64,000 nucleotides of DNA from Oreohelix idahoensis (GCA_024509875.1 JAMPIV010017770.1:154001-218000), one strand, 5' to 3'; numbered from the stretch's first letter, positions 11,290 to 23,153 are shown. Notes: generated by a model from the sequence alone, not told the origin. Translations and numbers: made by a program.

Positions 11290-14039
11290 CTATACAAGAG
11301 AACCAAATAAGAATGGCATAATGCTATACAAGAGAACCAAAGATGAAGTATAAGAATGGCATAATGCTATACAAGAGAATCAAATAAGAATGGCATAATG
11401 CTATACAAGAGAATCAAATAAGAATGGCACAATGCTATACAAGAGAATCAAATAAGAATGGCATAATGCTATACAAGAGAACCAAATAAGAATGGCATAA
11501 TGCTATACAAGAGAACCAAAGATGAAGTATAAGAATGACATAATGCTATACAAGAGAATCAAATAAGAATGGCATAATGCTAGACAAGAGAACCAAATAA
11601 GAATGGCATAATGCTATACAAGAGAATCAAATAAGAATGGCACAATGCAATACAAGAGAACCAAATAAGAATGACATAATGCTATACAAGAGAACCAAAT
11701 AAGAATGGCATAATGCTATACAAGAGAACCAAATAAGAATGGCATAATGCTATACAAGAGAACCAAATAAGAATGGCATAATGCTATACAAGAGAACCAA
11801 ATAAGAATGGCATAATGCTACACAAGAGAACCAAAGATGAAGTATAAGAATGGCATAATGCTATACAAGAAAACCAAATAAGAATAGCATAATGCTATAC
11901 AAGAGAACCAAATAAAAATGGCATAATGCTATACAAGAGAACCAAATAAGAATGGCATAATACTATACAAGAGAACCAAATAAGAATGGCATAATGCTAT
12001 ACCAGAGAACCAAATAAGAATGGCATAATGCTATACAAGAGAACCAAATAAGAATGGCATAATGCTATACAAGAGAACCAAATAAGAATGGCATAATGCT
12101 ATACAAGAGAACCAAATAAGAATGACATAATGCTATACAAGAGAACCAAATAAGAATGGCATAATGCTATACAAGATAACCAAATAAGAATGGCATAATG
12201 CTATACAAGAAAACCAAATAAGAAAGGCATAATGCCATACAAGATAACCAAATAAGAATGGCATAATGCTATACAAGAGAACCAAATAAGAATGGCATAA
12301 TGCTATACAAGAGAACCAAATAAGAATGGCACAATGCTATACAAGAGAACCAAATAAGAATGGCATAATGCTATACAAGAGAACCAAATAAGAATGGCAT
12401 AATGCTATACAAAAGAACCAAATACAAATGGCATAATGTTATACAAGAGAAGCAAATAAGAATGGCATAATGCTATACAAGAGAACCAAATAAGAATGGC
12501 ATAATGCTATACAAGAGAACCAAATAAGAATGGCATAATGCTATACAAGAGAACCAAATAAGAATGGCATAATGCTATACAAGGGAACCAAATAAGAATG
12601 GCATAATGCTATACACGAGAACCAAATAAGAATGGCATATTGCTATACCAGAGAACCATATAAGAATGGCATAATGCTAGACAAGAGAACCAAATAAGAA
12701 TGGCATAATGCTATACAAGAGAACCAAATAAGAATGGCATAATGCTATACAAGAGAACCAAATAAGAATGGCATAATGCTATACAAGAGAACCAAATAAG
12801 AATGGCATAATGCTATACAAGAGAACCAAATAAGAATGGCATAATGCTATACAAGAGAACCAAATAAGAATGGCTTAATGCCATACAAGAGAACCAAATA
12901 AGAATGGCTTAATGCTTTACAAGAGAACCAAATAAGAATGGCATAATGCTATACAAGAGAACCAAATCAGAATGGCATAATGCTATACCAGAGAACCAAA
13001 TAAGAATGGCACAATGCTATACAAGAGAACCGAATAAGAATGGTATAATGCTATACAAGAGAACCCAAAAAAATGGCATAATGCTATACAAGAGAACCAA
13101 ATAAGAATGGCATAATGCTATACAAGAGAACCAAATAAGAATGGCATAATGCTATACAAGAGAACCAAATAAGAATGGCATAATGCTATACAAGAGAACC
13201 AAATAAGAATGGCATAATGCTATACAAGGGAACCAAATAAGAATGGCATAATGCTATACACGAGAACCAAATAAGAATGGCATAATGCTATACCAGAGAA
13301 CCAAATAAGAATGGCATAATGCTAGACAAGAGAACCAAATAAGAATGGCATAATGCTATACAAGAGAACCAAATAAGAATGGCATAATGCTATACAAGAG
13401 AACCAAATAAGAATGGCATAATGCTATACAAGAGAACCAAATAAGAATGGCATAATGCTATACAAGAGAACCAAATAAGAATGGCTTAATGCCATACAAG
13501 AGAACCAAATAAGAATAGCTTAATGCTTTACAAGAGAACCAAAAAAGAATGGCATAATGCTATACAAGAGAACCAAATCAGAATGGCATAATGCTATACC
13601 AGAGAACCAAATAAGAATGGCACAATGCTATACAAGAGAACCAAATAAGAATGGCACAATGCTATACAAGAGGACCAAATAAGAATGGCACAATGCTATA
13701 CAAGAGAACCAAATAAGAATGGTATAATGCTATACAAGAGAACCCAAAAAAATGGCATAATGCTATACAAGAGAACCAAATAAGAATGGCATAATGCTAT
13801 ACCAGAGAACCAAATAAGAATGGCACAATGCTATACAAGAGAACCAAATAAGAATGGCATAATGCTATACAAGAGAACCAAATAAGAATGGCATAGTGCT
13901 ATACAAGAGAACCAAATAAGAATGGCATAGTGCTATACAAGAGAACCAAATAAGAATGGCATAGTGCTATACAAGAGAACCAAATAAGAATGGCATAGTG
14001 CTATACAAGAGAACCAAATAAGAATGGCATAGTGCTATA
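11290..14039. repeat. 34-bp satellite array (~81 monomers)
   Basis: A tandem array of a 34-bp monomer, which in register reads CTATACAAGAGAACCAAATA and then AGAATGGCATAATG. Variants include CATAGTG for CATAATG (five successive units just before 14035), CCATAC, CTAGAC and TTTAC forms. A longer variant carries AGATGAAGTATAAG in the first part. Variant patterns around 12580-13070 recur about 0.61-0.68 kb later (13226-13750), indicating a higher-order duplication of 18-20 monomers. There are no spacers, so it is not a CRISPR array. Confidence 0.97.
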
Positions 14040-16468
14040 TGTCGCGCCGTTATCCCGAACTGGACATTAATGGTCACAGCACAGTTGGATAAGAAAGTTG
14101 TAAATTGAGAAATGTAAGAAAGATATATAGGATCTTAGAAGTGGCTCGTTAATTGTTAGATTCCTATACAAGTAAGGGGTGAAAGGAAGGCGAATATTCT
14201 CACAAAGAGATAATGTCTCAGAAGGGCACATGAGAATGGATTCTGTTTCCTTGCGACAAATCTCCCCTGTTATTCTTACTGAATATTATAATTGTTATTA
14301 AGCCCCCATCCTCTCATACTGAGGAAATGACACATATATGGATTTAAGAGACAGTACATGTAAGAAACGCACTCGACCACTTGGTAGATGATATAACTTA
14401 TGTACAGATATTTAATCCCTAAACCATATATATGACACAAAGAAAATGAAAAGATAAACGAAAATAATAATATGGACATAAACACTGAATGACTAAAAGT
14501 CCTAGTATGTCCTACTAATCATCATTTGCACTGGTGTGACTATCATGAGAGTTGCCTAACATTGTTGAATGTAATGTTCACTTTGTAATACACTGGAAGG
14601 CACTTTAAAATTAGTTCCGTGAGTATTTATGTGAAAGTTCTGTTTGGAATTTGAATAAGATCTCTGAGATTTCTGGAGGAAAATAATCCTTATGCTTTTG
14701 GACTTATCTGTAATCCGATGTTGTCAGCCCTGGCGCAGGTTGTTAGGTGCTGTCATCCTGCAGCGATATGACATTACACGTGCGAGCGTTGATCTATGCT
14801 CCTTTATGCTTAGGAGTTGACGAGATCTCTGGCTTTTGGTTCTGCTGCTCGGTCAAAAGACTGGCTGTCTGTTACCGTCAGGCGCCGGACACTGAATTCT
14901 GCAACTGCGAATGTTGTCCGCTCAGAAACCTAAAAGTCTGAAGACACAATTGTGGCTTCATGAGTTTTCCTGTCATATGGGAACAGCTATCATTCCCATT
15001 CAAACCGCATACACCAGGCATATCAGAATTATCCTCTTTCATTCAATAAGAGGACTATTATGTCATACAATCTAAAGATTACAGGCAAACTTTTCATGTT
15101 ATATAAGATATTTATACTTCACTTTCATACAGTCACACATCAGGCATATCAATGTTATATTCATCTGACTTCCTTTCTCACAGTCAAGACATGATAGGTA
15201 AACTTAGACCTATGTAACTTCAGGAGTTAATTAGTTTAGTCAGTCTTCTTTCCCAAGAACTGTATTCTACAATCATAGTCCGTTCCTTCACACAATGATG
15301 AATAGCAATAACATATAATACATTTATATTACACAAATAGATAAAGTGAGTGACCGACTGGCCAAGCGATCAGGTTGCTTTCTTCTGTAGCACAACTACA
15401 TAGTTTTGGAACTGAAACCTGGCTGTGGAACACTCCAGTTTACCAGCTGTAAATGGGCACTCAGTTGTGCTCTCGAGCTAGGGAAGGAAAAGGCAGCGAG
15501 GAAGGAAACTGTTCACCTAACCTCGAAAAAGCGGGATCTTTCATGATGCAGCTTCTAAAACTTCATTTCCCTATGACAATCTCTGCCATGGGACTGCCTT
15601 TATCTTCGTCATGGATAAAGCAATTAATATGATAGATGTTATCTTCTATTGGCTGTGGGGCTAGTTGTGATAAGTTTTTGTACAAGCAACAATCATTCAC
15701 ATAGCACATGTTTAGATCATATTAAGAATAACAATACATTTATACCAATGAATAATTCACATAGCACATGTTTAGATCATATTAAGAATAACAATACATT
15801 TATACCAATGAATATTCTACGTGCATATTTTGCAGTCTATACGAACCTGCACAGAGTGAAATTATACAACACCGCTTGGTTAATACCAAAGTGCTTGTAG
15901 TGTAGAATTCCCCGCCATGTAGATGCACTCGGCCCAGAAGTCGGGCGTGTAAGTGAAGTTTTCGTCTAAGCTTCTAGATTTTATGAATCTCTTCTCACGT
16001 GTTCTAAATCATTCCGACGTAATAACACGTAAATTCTCCCTGAACCTGAGATCGTGTGACGCAGTTGCGAACCGTCTTGCGTGAGAAAGCTTCCCCGCCC
16101 CGTAATTACTGGTTACTCCTAGAAGGCATACACGTGCTGGCTGATGCAATGAAATTTGACACTGGGGCGTTTTCCGTCAGGTCCCTCAAATAAGGTGCAA
16201 TAAAGCAATGGATCTCTAGACTTTAAGACGCCTTTTACTCTTAATTAAGGTATCTCCTCTGGCCATGTGTTATAACCTGGTGTTGATGCGTTTGCGATAT
16301 TTGCTCAGTAACCATTAGTAAGCGCCGTGATGTCTGAGAGAGAAACGCTGACTACAGCGCCGAAAATACCGTAGTGTAACGTGAAAATTAATGAGAATAA
16401 AGGAGAGAGAGAAAGAAGGGAAGAGAAGGGAGACAAAGATGGAGAGAAGAATAGACCGTGTTACGACA
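14040..16468 (-). repeat. Element B 3' LTR
   Basis: Begins TGTCGCGCCG and ends GTTACGACA on the plus strand. It contains an internal direct duplication of about 60 bp (about 15690-15810, CACATAGCACATGTTTAGATC repeated) that is shared with the other LTR and so predates insertion. No coding region is supported within it. Confidence 0.95.
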
Positions 16469-18014
16469 TAGCCTCCCCCTTCAGTTTGACCTGCGGTCTA
16501 ACATACTGAGGTCTGGTCTTCTCGATCATTCCTAAATTCGTTCTTCTCATCTTCACTTTCCTCGCACTACTCTCTTTCTTCTTCCACCAATGTAGCTGAC
16601 ATTCTCCTGGCAATGGGCCTGCATTAAAACGTATGGATTGACGACATGTCGGTTGATAGGAAATGGGTTGTCCTGACAAGGTCGGTACCATCCTATACAT
16701 CCTTATTTTGGTCGCCTTATACGACCTGCCTAAGTGAGCAGTAGTTCTATTCTTTCCGTTTCTTATGAGCAATTCCCGGAAACTACGCGGGGTGAAATGT
16801 TTACTGGTGGAGTAGTTCTTTCCTAGACTACGTCTGTTAGCTTTCCTGCTCCGCCATTGATCATGACGTAAGACACGGCGCATCCTAATCCCGATCTTCA
16901 GACGTCGAGTTAAATGTGACAAATTGCACATTTTCAACCAGTGGGCTTTAGACGAGGACGATGCAACATGTGGCGTGTTCTTGAGTCCTCTCTTGCCGAT
17001 ACTTTTGTCTATCAGTCTGATTTCGCCATAAACTTCTCCCTGGGTTGTAGGGCGTGAGTGGGCGTAAAACTGATGTCCAATCCAAAGCTTGAACGTAATG
17101 TTCTCAGTCTGGGCCTTTTCTAAATCCGTGTGCAGGGGTTTGGGGGGTGACTCAGGTTTCTTAGCTCGTTCTCTCACGATAATCATAGTTTGAGTTGAGC
17201 CCCGTAATGGCACATACCTATATTCACCAGTTTGGGTGTAAATATACTCATCTAAGACAATCTCCTTCTTAGGAGGATGGGAGGTTGAATTAGGTAATCC
17301 AGACATATTTCCTTCTCCAAGGATTTTAGAGGAGGACCGCTCTTCTAACACCGCCTCTCCCTTGAGAGGTGAGTTAATTAATAGTTTTCCACAAGGTACT
17401 TTGGGTTTCCCTCCCATTTCTCTCTGTATCCGCTCCTCTGTAAGGAGGTGTTCATATTCTGGCGCAGGGGTCACCTCTGACTGCTCCCCGGCCTTTCCTG
17501 TTACAGCAATCTCAGGCTGCGTCGGGCCTTTTAAGGTTCCTTCATGATCTCCTTTAACTTGGAAGCAAATTATTTCCTCTTGTACAACCTCTTTCTTGAG
17601 ACGAATTGAGAGTGAATTTTGTAGCATAGAGGACGCCTTAGAGATGTGCTGAATTCGGCCTGTCCCACACTCATCCATGAGCCGATGTGTGCGAAGTTCT
17701 GACTTTGAAGTCTTGATGTGCTTTTCCGAATCTTGTCCGGCTTCGACATTTTGCAGTGCTGAATGATAAGAGGTCGTACTTCTGCCTTCCCTGCTTGTGG
17801 GGTGATTGTCATCCTTTAAAACTGCCTCTCCTGTGAGGATCGGAGAAACTAAATTCGGCAGTTTATTACCATCATGTATCAAGGGAGACGGTTCCCTGTG
17901 ACACATTTTCACCTCCTTTTGCACAAGGATGGTGGATGGGGTTTGTTTTAATGGTTTTAAAACCATGGATTCCAGGATTTGTATTCCTCTGACCTGTTTC
18001 CAGCTTCCCTCCAA
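16461..18014 (-). CDS. Element B ORF, 517 codons, no recognised enzyme domain
   Basis: The largest open frame of element B. It has no reverse transcriptase, RNase H or integrase motif. It is built from loosely repeated polar segments (for example GEAVLKDD and GEAVLEER; KKEVVQEEI and KKEIVLDEY) and a basic C-terminal part rich in Arg and Lys. The frame reads through the polypurine tract, ending VKLKGEAMS, and its stop codon lies in the LTR. In gypsy elements this position is the end of pol, so the C-terminus may be a remnant of the integrase tail (inference). The first codons overlap the preceding retropepsin-like frame by about 140 bases in another register, suggesting a frameshift or degeneration. 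Function unknown. Confidence 0.55.
   Translation of the reverse strand: MEGSWKQVRGIQILESMVLKPLKQTPSTILVQKEVKMCHREPSPLIHDGNKLPNLVSPILTGEAVLKDDNHPTSREGRSTTSYHSALQNVEAGQDSEKHIKTSKSELRTHRLMDECGTGRIQHISKASSMLQNSLSIRLKKEVVQEEIICFQVKGDHEGTLKGPTQPEIAVTGKAGEQSEVTPAPEYEHLLTEERIQREMGGKPKVPCGKLLINSPLKGEAVLEERSSSKILGEGNMSGLPNSTSHPPKKEIVLDEYIYTQTGEYRYVPLRGSTQTMIIVRERAKKPESPPKPLHTDLEKAQTENITFKLWIGHQFYAHSRPTTQGEVYGEIRLIDKSIGKRGLKNTPHVASSSSKAHWLKMCNLSHLTRRLKIGIRMRRVLRHDQWRSRKANRRSLGKNYSTSKHFTPRSFRELLIRNGKNRTTAHLGRSYKATKIRMYRMVPTLSGQPISYQPTCRQSIRFNAGPLPGECQLHWWKKKESSARKVKMRRTNLGMIEKTRPQYVRPQVKLKGEAMS
16472..16482 (-). promoter_or_regulatory. Polypurine tract of element B
   Basis: On the minus strand GAAGGGGGAGG lies three to four bases from the LTR edge, where plus-strand DNA priming is expected. 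It also falls within the 517-codon ORF. Confidence 0.85.
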
Positions 18015-18402
18015 AAATGTTGGAAATCGACATAGGCGTTTGAATTTCCCCGCCCTCCTCAGTCATGTTCACTATGGCATGTGCTGAGTTTCCTAAGAGC
18101 AAGTAACTCCCTCCTTGGGGTATGGGGAAAAAGCGTTCGTCTACTATTGCTGCGTTAATAAATCCTGTCTCATAATGAGATTCTAAGTGCAAGCCTGCAA
18201 TGGGCAATTCCATCGGTTCCCCATGGAGCATAGGTGCATTTACCATTACATATTCCTCAGTAATTTCATCGACGTTTACGAGTGAGGATGAAGCAACTGC
18301 ACTAAACCCGAGATCAGGTACAAGCAGACATATGACTCGTCTTCCATTGACGGTCGCATAACCTTCATTCAAAGGTTTCCTAAGGTCACCTCGGGACTTC
18401 AC
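17872..18402 (-). pseudogene. Retropepsin-like segment of element B, catalytic Asp lost
   Basis: This frame aligns by eye with the retropepsin of element C (57694 downward). Matching parts are VICLLVPDLG against VRCLYDSGLE, then SSSLV against SATLV, then the PIAGLHLESHYETGFINAAI region against PVAKINVETRYVEGVIRAAV, and GGSYLLLGN against GSKYVFLGS. The D-S-G active-site triplet of element C aligns with V-P-D here, so the protease is predicted inactive. Its start overlaps the end of the preceding frame by four bases (18399-18402). Confidence 0.65.
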
Positions 18403-18911
18403 GGGTTTCCTTTACATGGCGGGCCTTGCGCTGGGCTGACAGTTTGTATGTTTCGGATTCGGTGCCTGCCGTTTTTATTACTGTGGTTAACCGATCGGAA
18501 AGACTTACTAATATTGCTCTCCATCCCATACATCTCCGAAGCTATTTCATGCTTTATGTTGGTCCTGTTTTTATTCAGAGGGTGAATGTTGTGAGTCGTA
18601 GAGAAGGTGGAAGTGGGTCTTTCCAGATCATCCGCCTTTGCACGCTTCTCCTTCTCAGAGTGATCCTGATGCTTTTGTTCTGAAAGCCGCCCCTCTTCTC
18701 TTTCTGGTAATAGGGTTTGACTAACAGACCTGACTCTCTCTGGTACAGTTTGAGGTGCTACCTGCGGGAGTAACTTAACTGACGGTGGTGAGGGGCTGGA
18801 GGAAGTTGAGGTCTTGGAGCTCATTCTAGGCAGCATCGTTTCGAGACGCAGTAATTCCGCATCCGAAGCTTCCATCCTTAATTTGTGTTGCTGTCTCTCT
18901 TCCTCCCTCAT
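18399..18911 (-). pseudogene. Gag-like charged segment of element B
   Basis: The N-terminus is a charged, probably coiled-coil stretch (REEERQQHKLRMEASDAELL) resembling the Lys/Glu/Arg-rich N-terminus of element C Gag (58449-58820). A Ser/Pro-rich linker and basic region follow. No zinc knuckle is visible. It overlaps the upstream 68-codon frame (18826-19032) in a different register, so the original Gag appears split by a frameshift. Confidence 0.6.
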
Positions 18912-19032
18912 CCTGCATTTTTTCCATCTCCCGTGAAACGAAAGTATCTAGCTCTTCTCCGGAGAGTTCGCACTCAATGGCTAACTCTGTCCAGAATGCT
19001 CTCCACTCATCCAATTCCATTGTTTCGTCCAT
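18826..19032 (-). pseudogene. Gag N-terminus of element B (frameshifted)
   Basis: A short acidic frame beginning MDETMELDEWRAFW and continuing ECELSGEELDTFVSREM. It lies about 550 bases inside the 5' LTR and overlaps the next frame by 86 bases. By position and its acidic helical character it is probably the start of Gag, but I see no domain that proves it. Confidence 0.5.
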
Positions 19033-19033
19033 T

Positions 19034-19585
19034 TTAGCAGTGGTGATTCACTCTGAACAGGTTGGTATGACTTGCAAATAATATGCTAATGACCAACTCA
19101 AATGTATCTCTAATTACAACTGTAACAAAGTATACTTCTAACAAATACCAACAATAAGATATATTAATACAACGATTAATTATCTCATTAATACAAAGTA
19201 TAATACTAAGTATATAATACAACATATAATTAAGCATAAGGATTTCCTCAGATTCTACTCAGATCTTTTATATTCGTTCTTATGATTACAATGTCGTTAG
19301 TGCGTTGACCCAGTTACTATTTTTAGCTTCGCTTACAGGTAAAAAAAATTCGCTGAACTCAAAGTTCGCTGTGTTTACAAAAAAAGATCTAGTTTCCCAG
19401 TTTTATCAATCAAAAAAGAATGAATCGTGATATTGCAATATCTCATTATCTAAGAGGTATGTACGTGTATATATACTAAAATCCCTAGTGTTGTAAAAAA
19501 AAAGTCAGATCCTAGAGATATATGTTCTCAGTGGAGAACTATAGGAATGCAAGAGGTAGAAAAGGTTCTCTAGAGTTATGATCTA
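19034..19585 (-). other. Element B leader between primer-binding site and gag
   Basis: AT-rich untranslated leader. I see no conserved coding content. Confidence 0.5.
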
Positions 19586-19605
19586 GATACCGGACATAGC
19601 CTCCA
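19586..19605 (-). promoter_or_regulatory. tRNA primer-binding site of element B
   Basis: On the minus strand, two bases after the LTR end, the sequence reads TGGAGGCTATGTCCGGTATC. It starts with TGG, the complement of tRNA CCA. I cannot name the tRNA. Confidence 0.75.
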
Positions 19606-19607
19606 AT

Positions 19608-22036
19608 TGTCGCGCCGTTATCCCGAACTGGACATTAATTGTCACAGCACAGTTGGATAAGAAAGTTGTAAATTGAGAAATGTAAGAAAGATATATAGGA
19701 TCTCAGAAGTGGCTCGTTAATTGTTAGATTCCTATACAAGTAAGGGGTGAAAGGAAGGCGAATATTCTCACAAAGAGATAATGTCTCAGAAGGGCACATG
19801 AGAATGGATTCTGTTTCCTTGCGACAAATCTCCCCTGTTATTCTTACTGAATATTATAATTGTTATTAAGCCCCCATCCTCTCATACTGAGGAAATGACA
19901 CATATATGGATTTAAGAGACAGTACATGTAAGAAACGCACTCGACCACTTGGTAGATGATATAACTTATGTACAGATATTTAATCCCTAAACCATATATA
20001 TGACACAAAGAAAATGAAAAGATAAACGAAAATAATAATATGGACATAAACACTGAATGACTAAAAGTCCTAGTATGTCCTACTAATCATCATTTGCACT
20101 GGTGTGACTATCATGAGAGTTGCCTAACATTGTTGAATGTAATGTTCACTTTGTAATACACTGGAAGGCACTTTAAAATTAGTTCCGTGAGTATTTATGT
20201 GAAAGTTCTGTTTGGAATTTGAATAAGATCTCTGAGATTTCTGGAGGAAAATAATCCTTATGCTTTTGGACTTATCTGTAATCCGATGTTGTCAGCCCTG
20301 GCGCAGGTTGTTAGGTGCTGTCATCCTGCAGCGATATGACATGACACGTGCGAGCGTTGATCTATGCTCCTTTATGCTTAGGAGTTGACGAGATCTCTGG
20401 CTTTTGGTTCTGCTGCTCGGTCAAAAGACTGGCTGTCTGTTACCGTCAGGCGCCGGACACTGAATTCTGCAACTGCGAATGTTGTCCGCTCAGAAACCTA
20501 AAAGTCTGAAGACACAATTGTGGCTTCATGAGTTTTCCTGTCATATGGGAACAGCTATCATTCCCATTCAAACCGCATACACCAGGCATATCAGAATTAT
20601 CCTCTTTCATTCAATAAGAGGACTATTATGTCATACAATCTAAAGATTACAGGCAACTTTTCATGTTATATAAGATATTTATACTTCACTTTCATACAGT
20701 CACACATCAGGCATATCAATGTTATATTCATCTGACTTCCTTTCTCACAGTCAAGACATGATAGGTAAACTTAGACCTTTGTAACTTCAGGAGTTAATTA
20801 GTTTAGTCAGTCTTCTTTCACAAGAATTGTGTTCTACAATCATAGTCCGTTCCTTCATACAATGATGAATAACAATAACATACAATACATTTATATTACA
20901 CAAATAGATAAAGTGAGTGACCGACTGGCCAAGCGATCAGGTTGCTTTCTTCTGTAGCACAACTACATAGTTTTGGAACTGAAACCTGGCTGTGGAACAC
21001 TCCAGTTTACCAGCTGTAAATGGGCACTCAGTTGTGCTCTCGAGCTAGGGAAGGAAAAGGCAGCGAGGAAGGAAACTGTTCACCTAACCTCGAAAAAGCG
21101 GGATCTTTCATGATGCAGCTTCTAAAACTTTATTTCCCTATGACAATCTCTGCCATGGGACTGCCTTTATCTTCGTCATGGATAAAGCAATTAATATGAT
21201 AGATGTTATCTTCTATTTGCTGTGGGGCTAGTTGTGATAAGTTTTTGTACAAGCAACAATCATTCACATAGCACATGTTTAGATCATATTAAGAATAACA
21301 ATACATTTATACCAATGAATAATTTACATAGCACATGTTTAGATCATATTAAGAATAACAATACATTTATACCAATGAATATTCTACGTGCATATTTTGC
21401 AGTATATACGAACCCGCACAGAGTGAAATTATACAACACCGCTTGGTTAATACCAAAGTGCTTGTAGTGTAGGATTCCCCGCCATGTAGATGCACTCGGC
21501 CCAGAATTGGGCGTGTAAGTGAAGTTTTCGTCTAAGCTTCTAGATTTTATGAATCTCTTCTCACGTGTTCTAAATCATTCCGACGTAATAACACGTAAAT
21601 TCTCTCTCTGAACCTGAGATCGTGTGACGCAGTTGCGAACCGTCTTGCGTGAGAAAGCTTCCCCGCCCCGTAATTACTGGTTACTCCTAGAAGGCATACA
21701 CGTGCTGGCTGATGCAATGAAATTTGACACTGGGGCGTTTTCCGTCAGGTCCCTCAAATAAGGTGCAATAAAGCAATGGATCTCTAGACTTTAAGACGCC
21801 TTTTACTCTTAATTAAGGTATCTCCTCTGGCCATGTGTTATAACCTGGTGTTGATGCGTTTGCGATATTTGCTCAGTAACCATTAGTAAGCGCCGTGATG
21901 TCTGAGAGAGAAACGCTGACTACAGCGCCGAAAATACCGTAGTGTAACGTGAAAATTAATGAGAATAAAGGAGAGAGAGAAAGAAGGGAAGAGAAGGGAG
22001 ACAAAGATGGAGAGAAGAATAGACCGTGTTACGACA
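19608..22036 (-). repeat. Element B 5' LTR
   Basis: Same sequence and length as 14040-16468 apart from scattered differences. It carries the transcription start in element orientation, but I cannot place the TATA box with confidence. Confidence 0.95.
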
Positions 22037-22456
22037 CTATACAAGAGAACCAAATAAGAATGGCATAATGCTATACAAGAGAACCAAATAAGAATGGCAT
22101 AGTGCTATACAAGATAACCAAATAAGAATAGCATAATGCCATACAAGATAAACAAATAAGAATGGCATAATGCTATACAAGAGAATCAAATAAGAATGGC
22201 ATAATGCTATACAGTAGAACCAAATAAGAATGGCATAATGCTAAACAAGAGAACCAAATAAGAATGTCATAATGCTATACAAGAGAATCAAATAAGAATG
22301 GCATAATGCTATACAAGAGAACCAAATAAGAATGGCATAATGCTATACAAGATAACCAAATAAGAATGGCATAATGCTATACAAGAGAACCAAATAAGAA
22401 TGGCATAATGCTATACAAGAGAACCAAATAAGAATGGCATAATGCTATACAAGACA
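22037..22456. repeat. 34-bp satellite array, distal part
   Basis: About 12 monomers continuing the array after element B. The register resumes with the duplicated CTATA. Confidence 0.95.
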
Positions 22457-22459
22457 ACT

Positions 22460-22537
22460 AAATCAAAGTTTATATCATCATCATCATTGTCCTTTTCGCT
22501 CCCTATGAAGCATGTAGCCACCATGGCATCTGGCCCC
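22460..22537. repeat. Dispersed repeat segment preceding 77-bp array
   Basis: A TCATCATCATCATTGTCC run followed by GAAGCATGTAGCCACC, GGCCCCCTGCACAAA. A diverged relative, in the same order, occurs at about 31575-31690 (GAAGCATGTAACAACTGATG, then ACTGCACAAATCATTCACATG). It therefore looks like one copy of a dispersed family, part of which was tandemly amplified into the 77-bp array. Confidence 0.55.
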
Positions 22538-23153
22538 CTGCACAAAGCATTCATGTGCTCTAGCTACAGTAGTTTATATAGCAACTCGTCTTACATAACG
22601 AGATTGCTTGTCTCCTGCACAAAGCATTCATGTGCTCTAGCTACAGTAGTTTATGTAGCAACTCGTCTTACATAATGAGATTGCTTGTCTCCTGCACAAA
22701 GCATTCATGTGCTCTAGCTATAGTAGTTTATGTAGCAACTCGTCTTACATAACGAGATTGCTTGTCTCCTGCACAAAGCATTCATGTGCTCTAGCTATAG
22801 TAGTTTATGTAGCAACTCGTCTTACATAACGAGATTGCTTGTCTCCTGCACAAAGCATTCATGTGCTCTAGCTATAGTAGTTTATGTAGCAACTCGTCTT
22901 ACATAACGAGATTGCTTGTCTCCTGCACAAAGCACTCATGTGCTCTAGCTATAGTAGTTTATGTAGCAACTCGTCTTACATAACGAGATTGCTTGTCTCC
23001 TGCACAAAGCATTCATGTGCTCTAGCTATAGTAGTTTATGTAGCAACTCGTCTTACATAACGAGATTGCTTGTCTCCTGCACAAAGCATTCATGTGCTCT
23101 AGCTATAGTAGTTTATGTAGCAACTCGTCTTACATAACGAGATTGCTTGTCTC
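22538..23153. repeat. 77-bp tandem array, 8 units
   Basis: Exact 77-bp periodicity: the phrase CTGCACAAAGCATTCATG recurs every 77 bases from 22538 to the partial unit at 23154. Units differ at very few positions (CTACAG/CTATAG, ATTC/ACTC), indicating recent amplification or homogenisation. The array ends within 10 bases of 23160. Confidence 0.96.

Larger units (their letters stand above)
14040..22036 (-). mobile_element. LTR retrotransposon B, 8.0 kb, lacking reverse transcriptase
   Basis: Two direct 2,429-bp LTRs (14040-16468, 19608-22036) enclose a 3.1 kb interior read on the minus strand. A perfect 5-bp duplication, CTATA (14035-14039, 22037-22041), flanks it, and satellite continues beyond, so the element is inserted in the array. 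A primer-binding site (19586-19605) and a polypurine tract (16472-16482) are present. The interior encodes coiled-coil Gag-like and retropepsin-like segments, but no reverse transcriptase, RNase H or integrase motif. It is thus a non-autonomous gypsy-type element. LTRs differ at roughly 20 sites by eye, which points to a fairly recent insertion. Confidence 0.93.

Noticed and set aside
11290..14039. Possible CRISPR array
   Set aside because: Units are contiguous 34-bp monomers without unique spacers, in a eukaryotic retrotransposon context.
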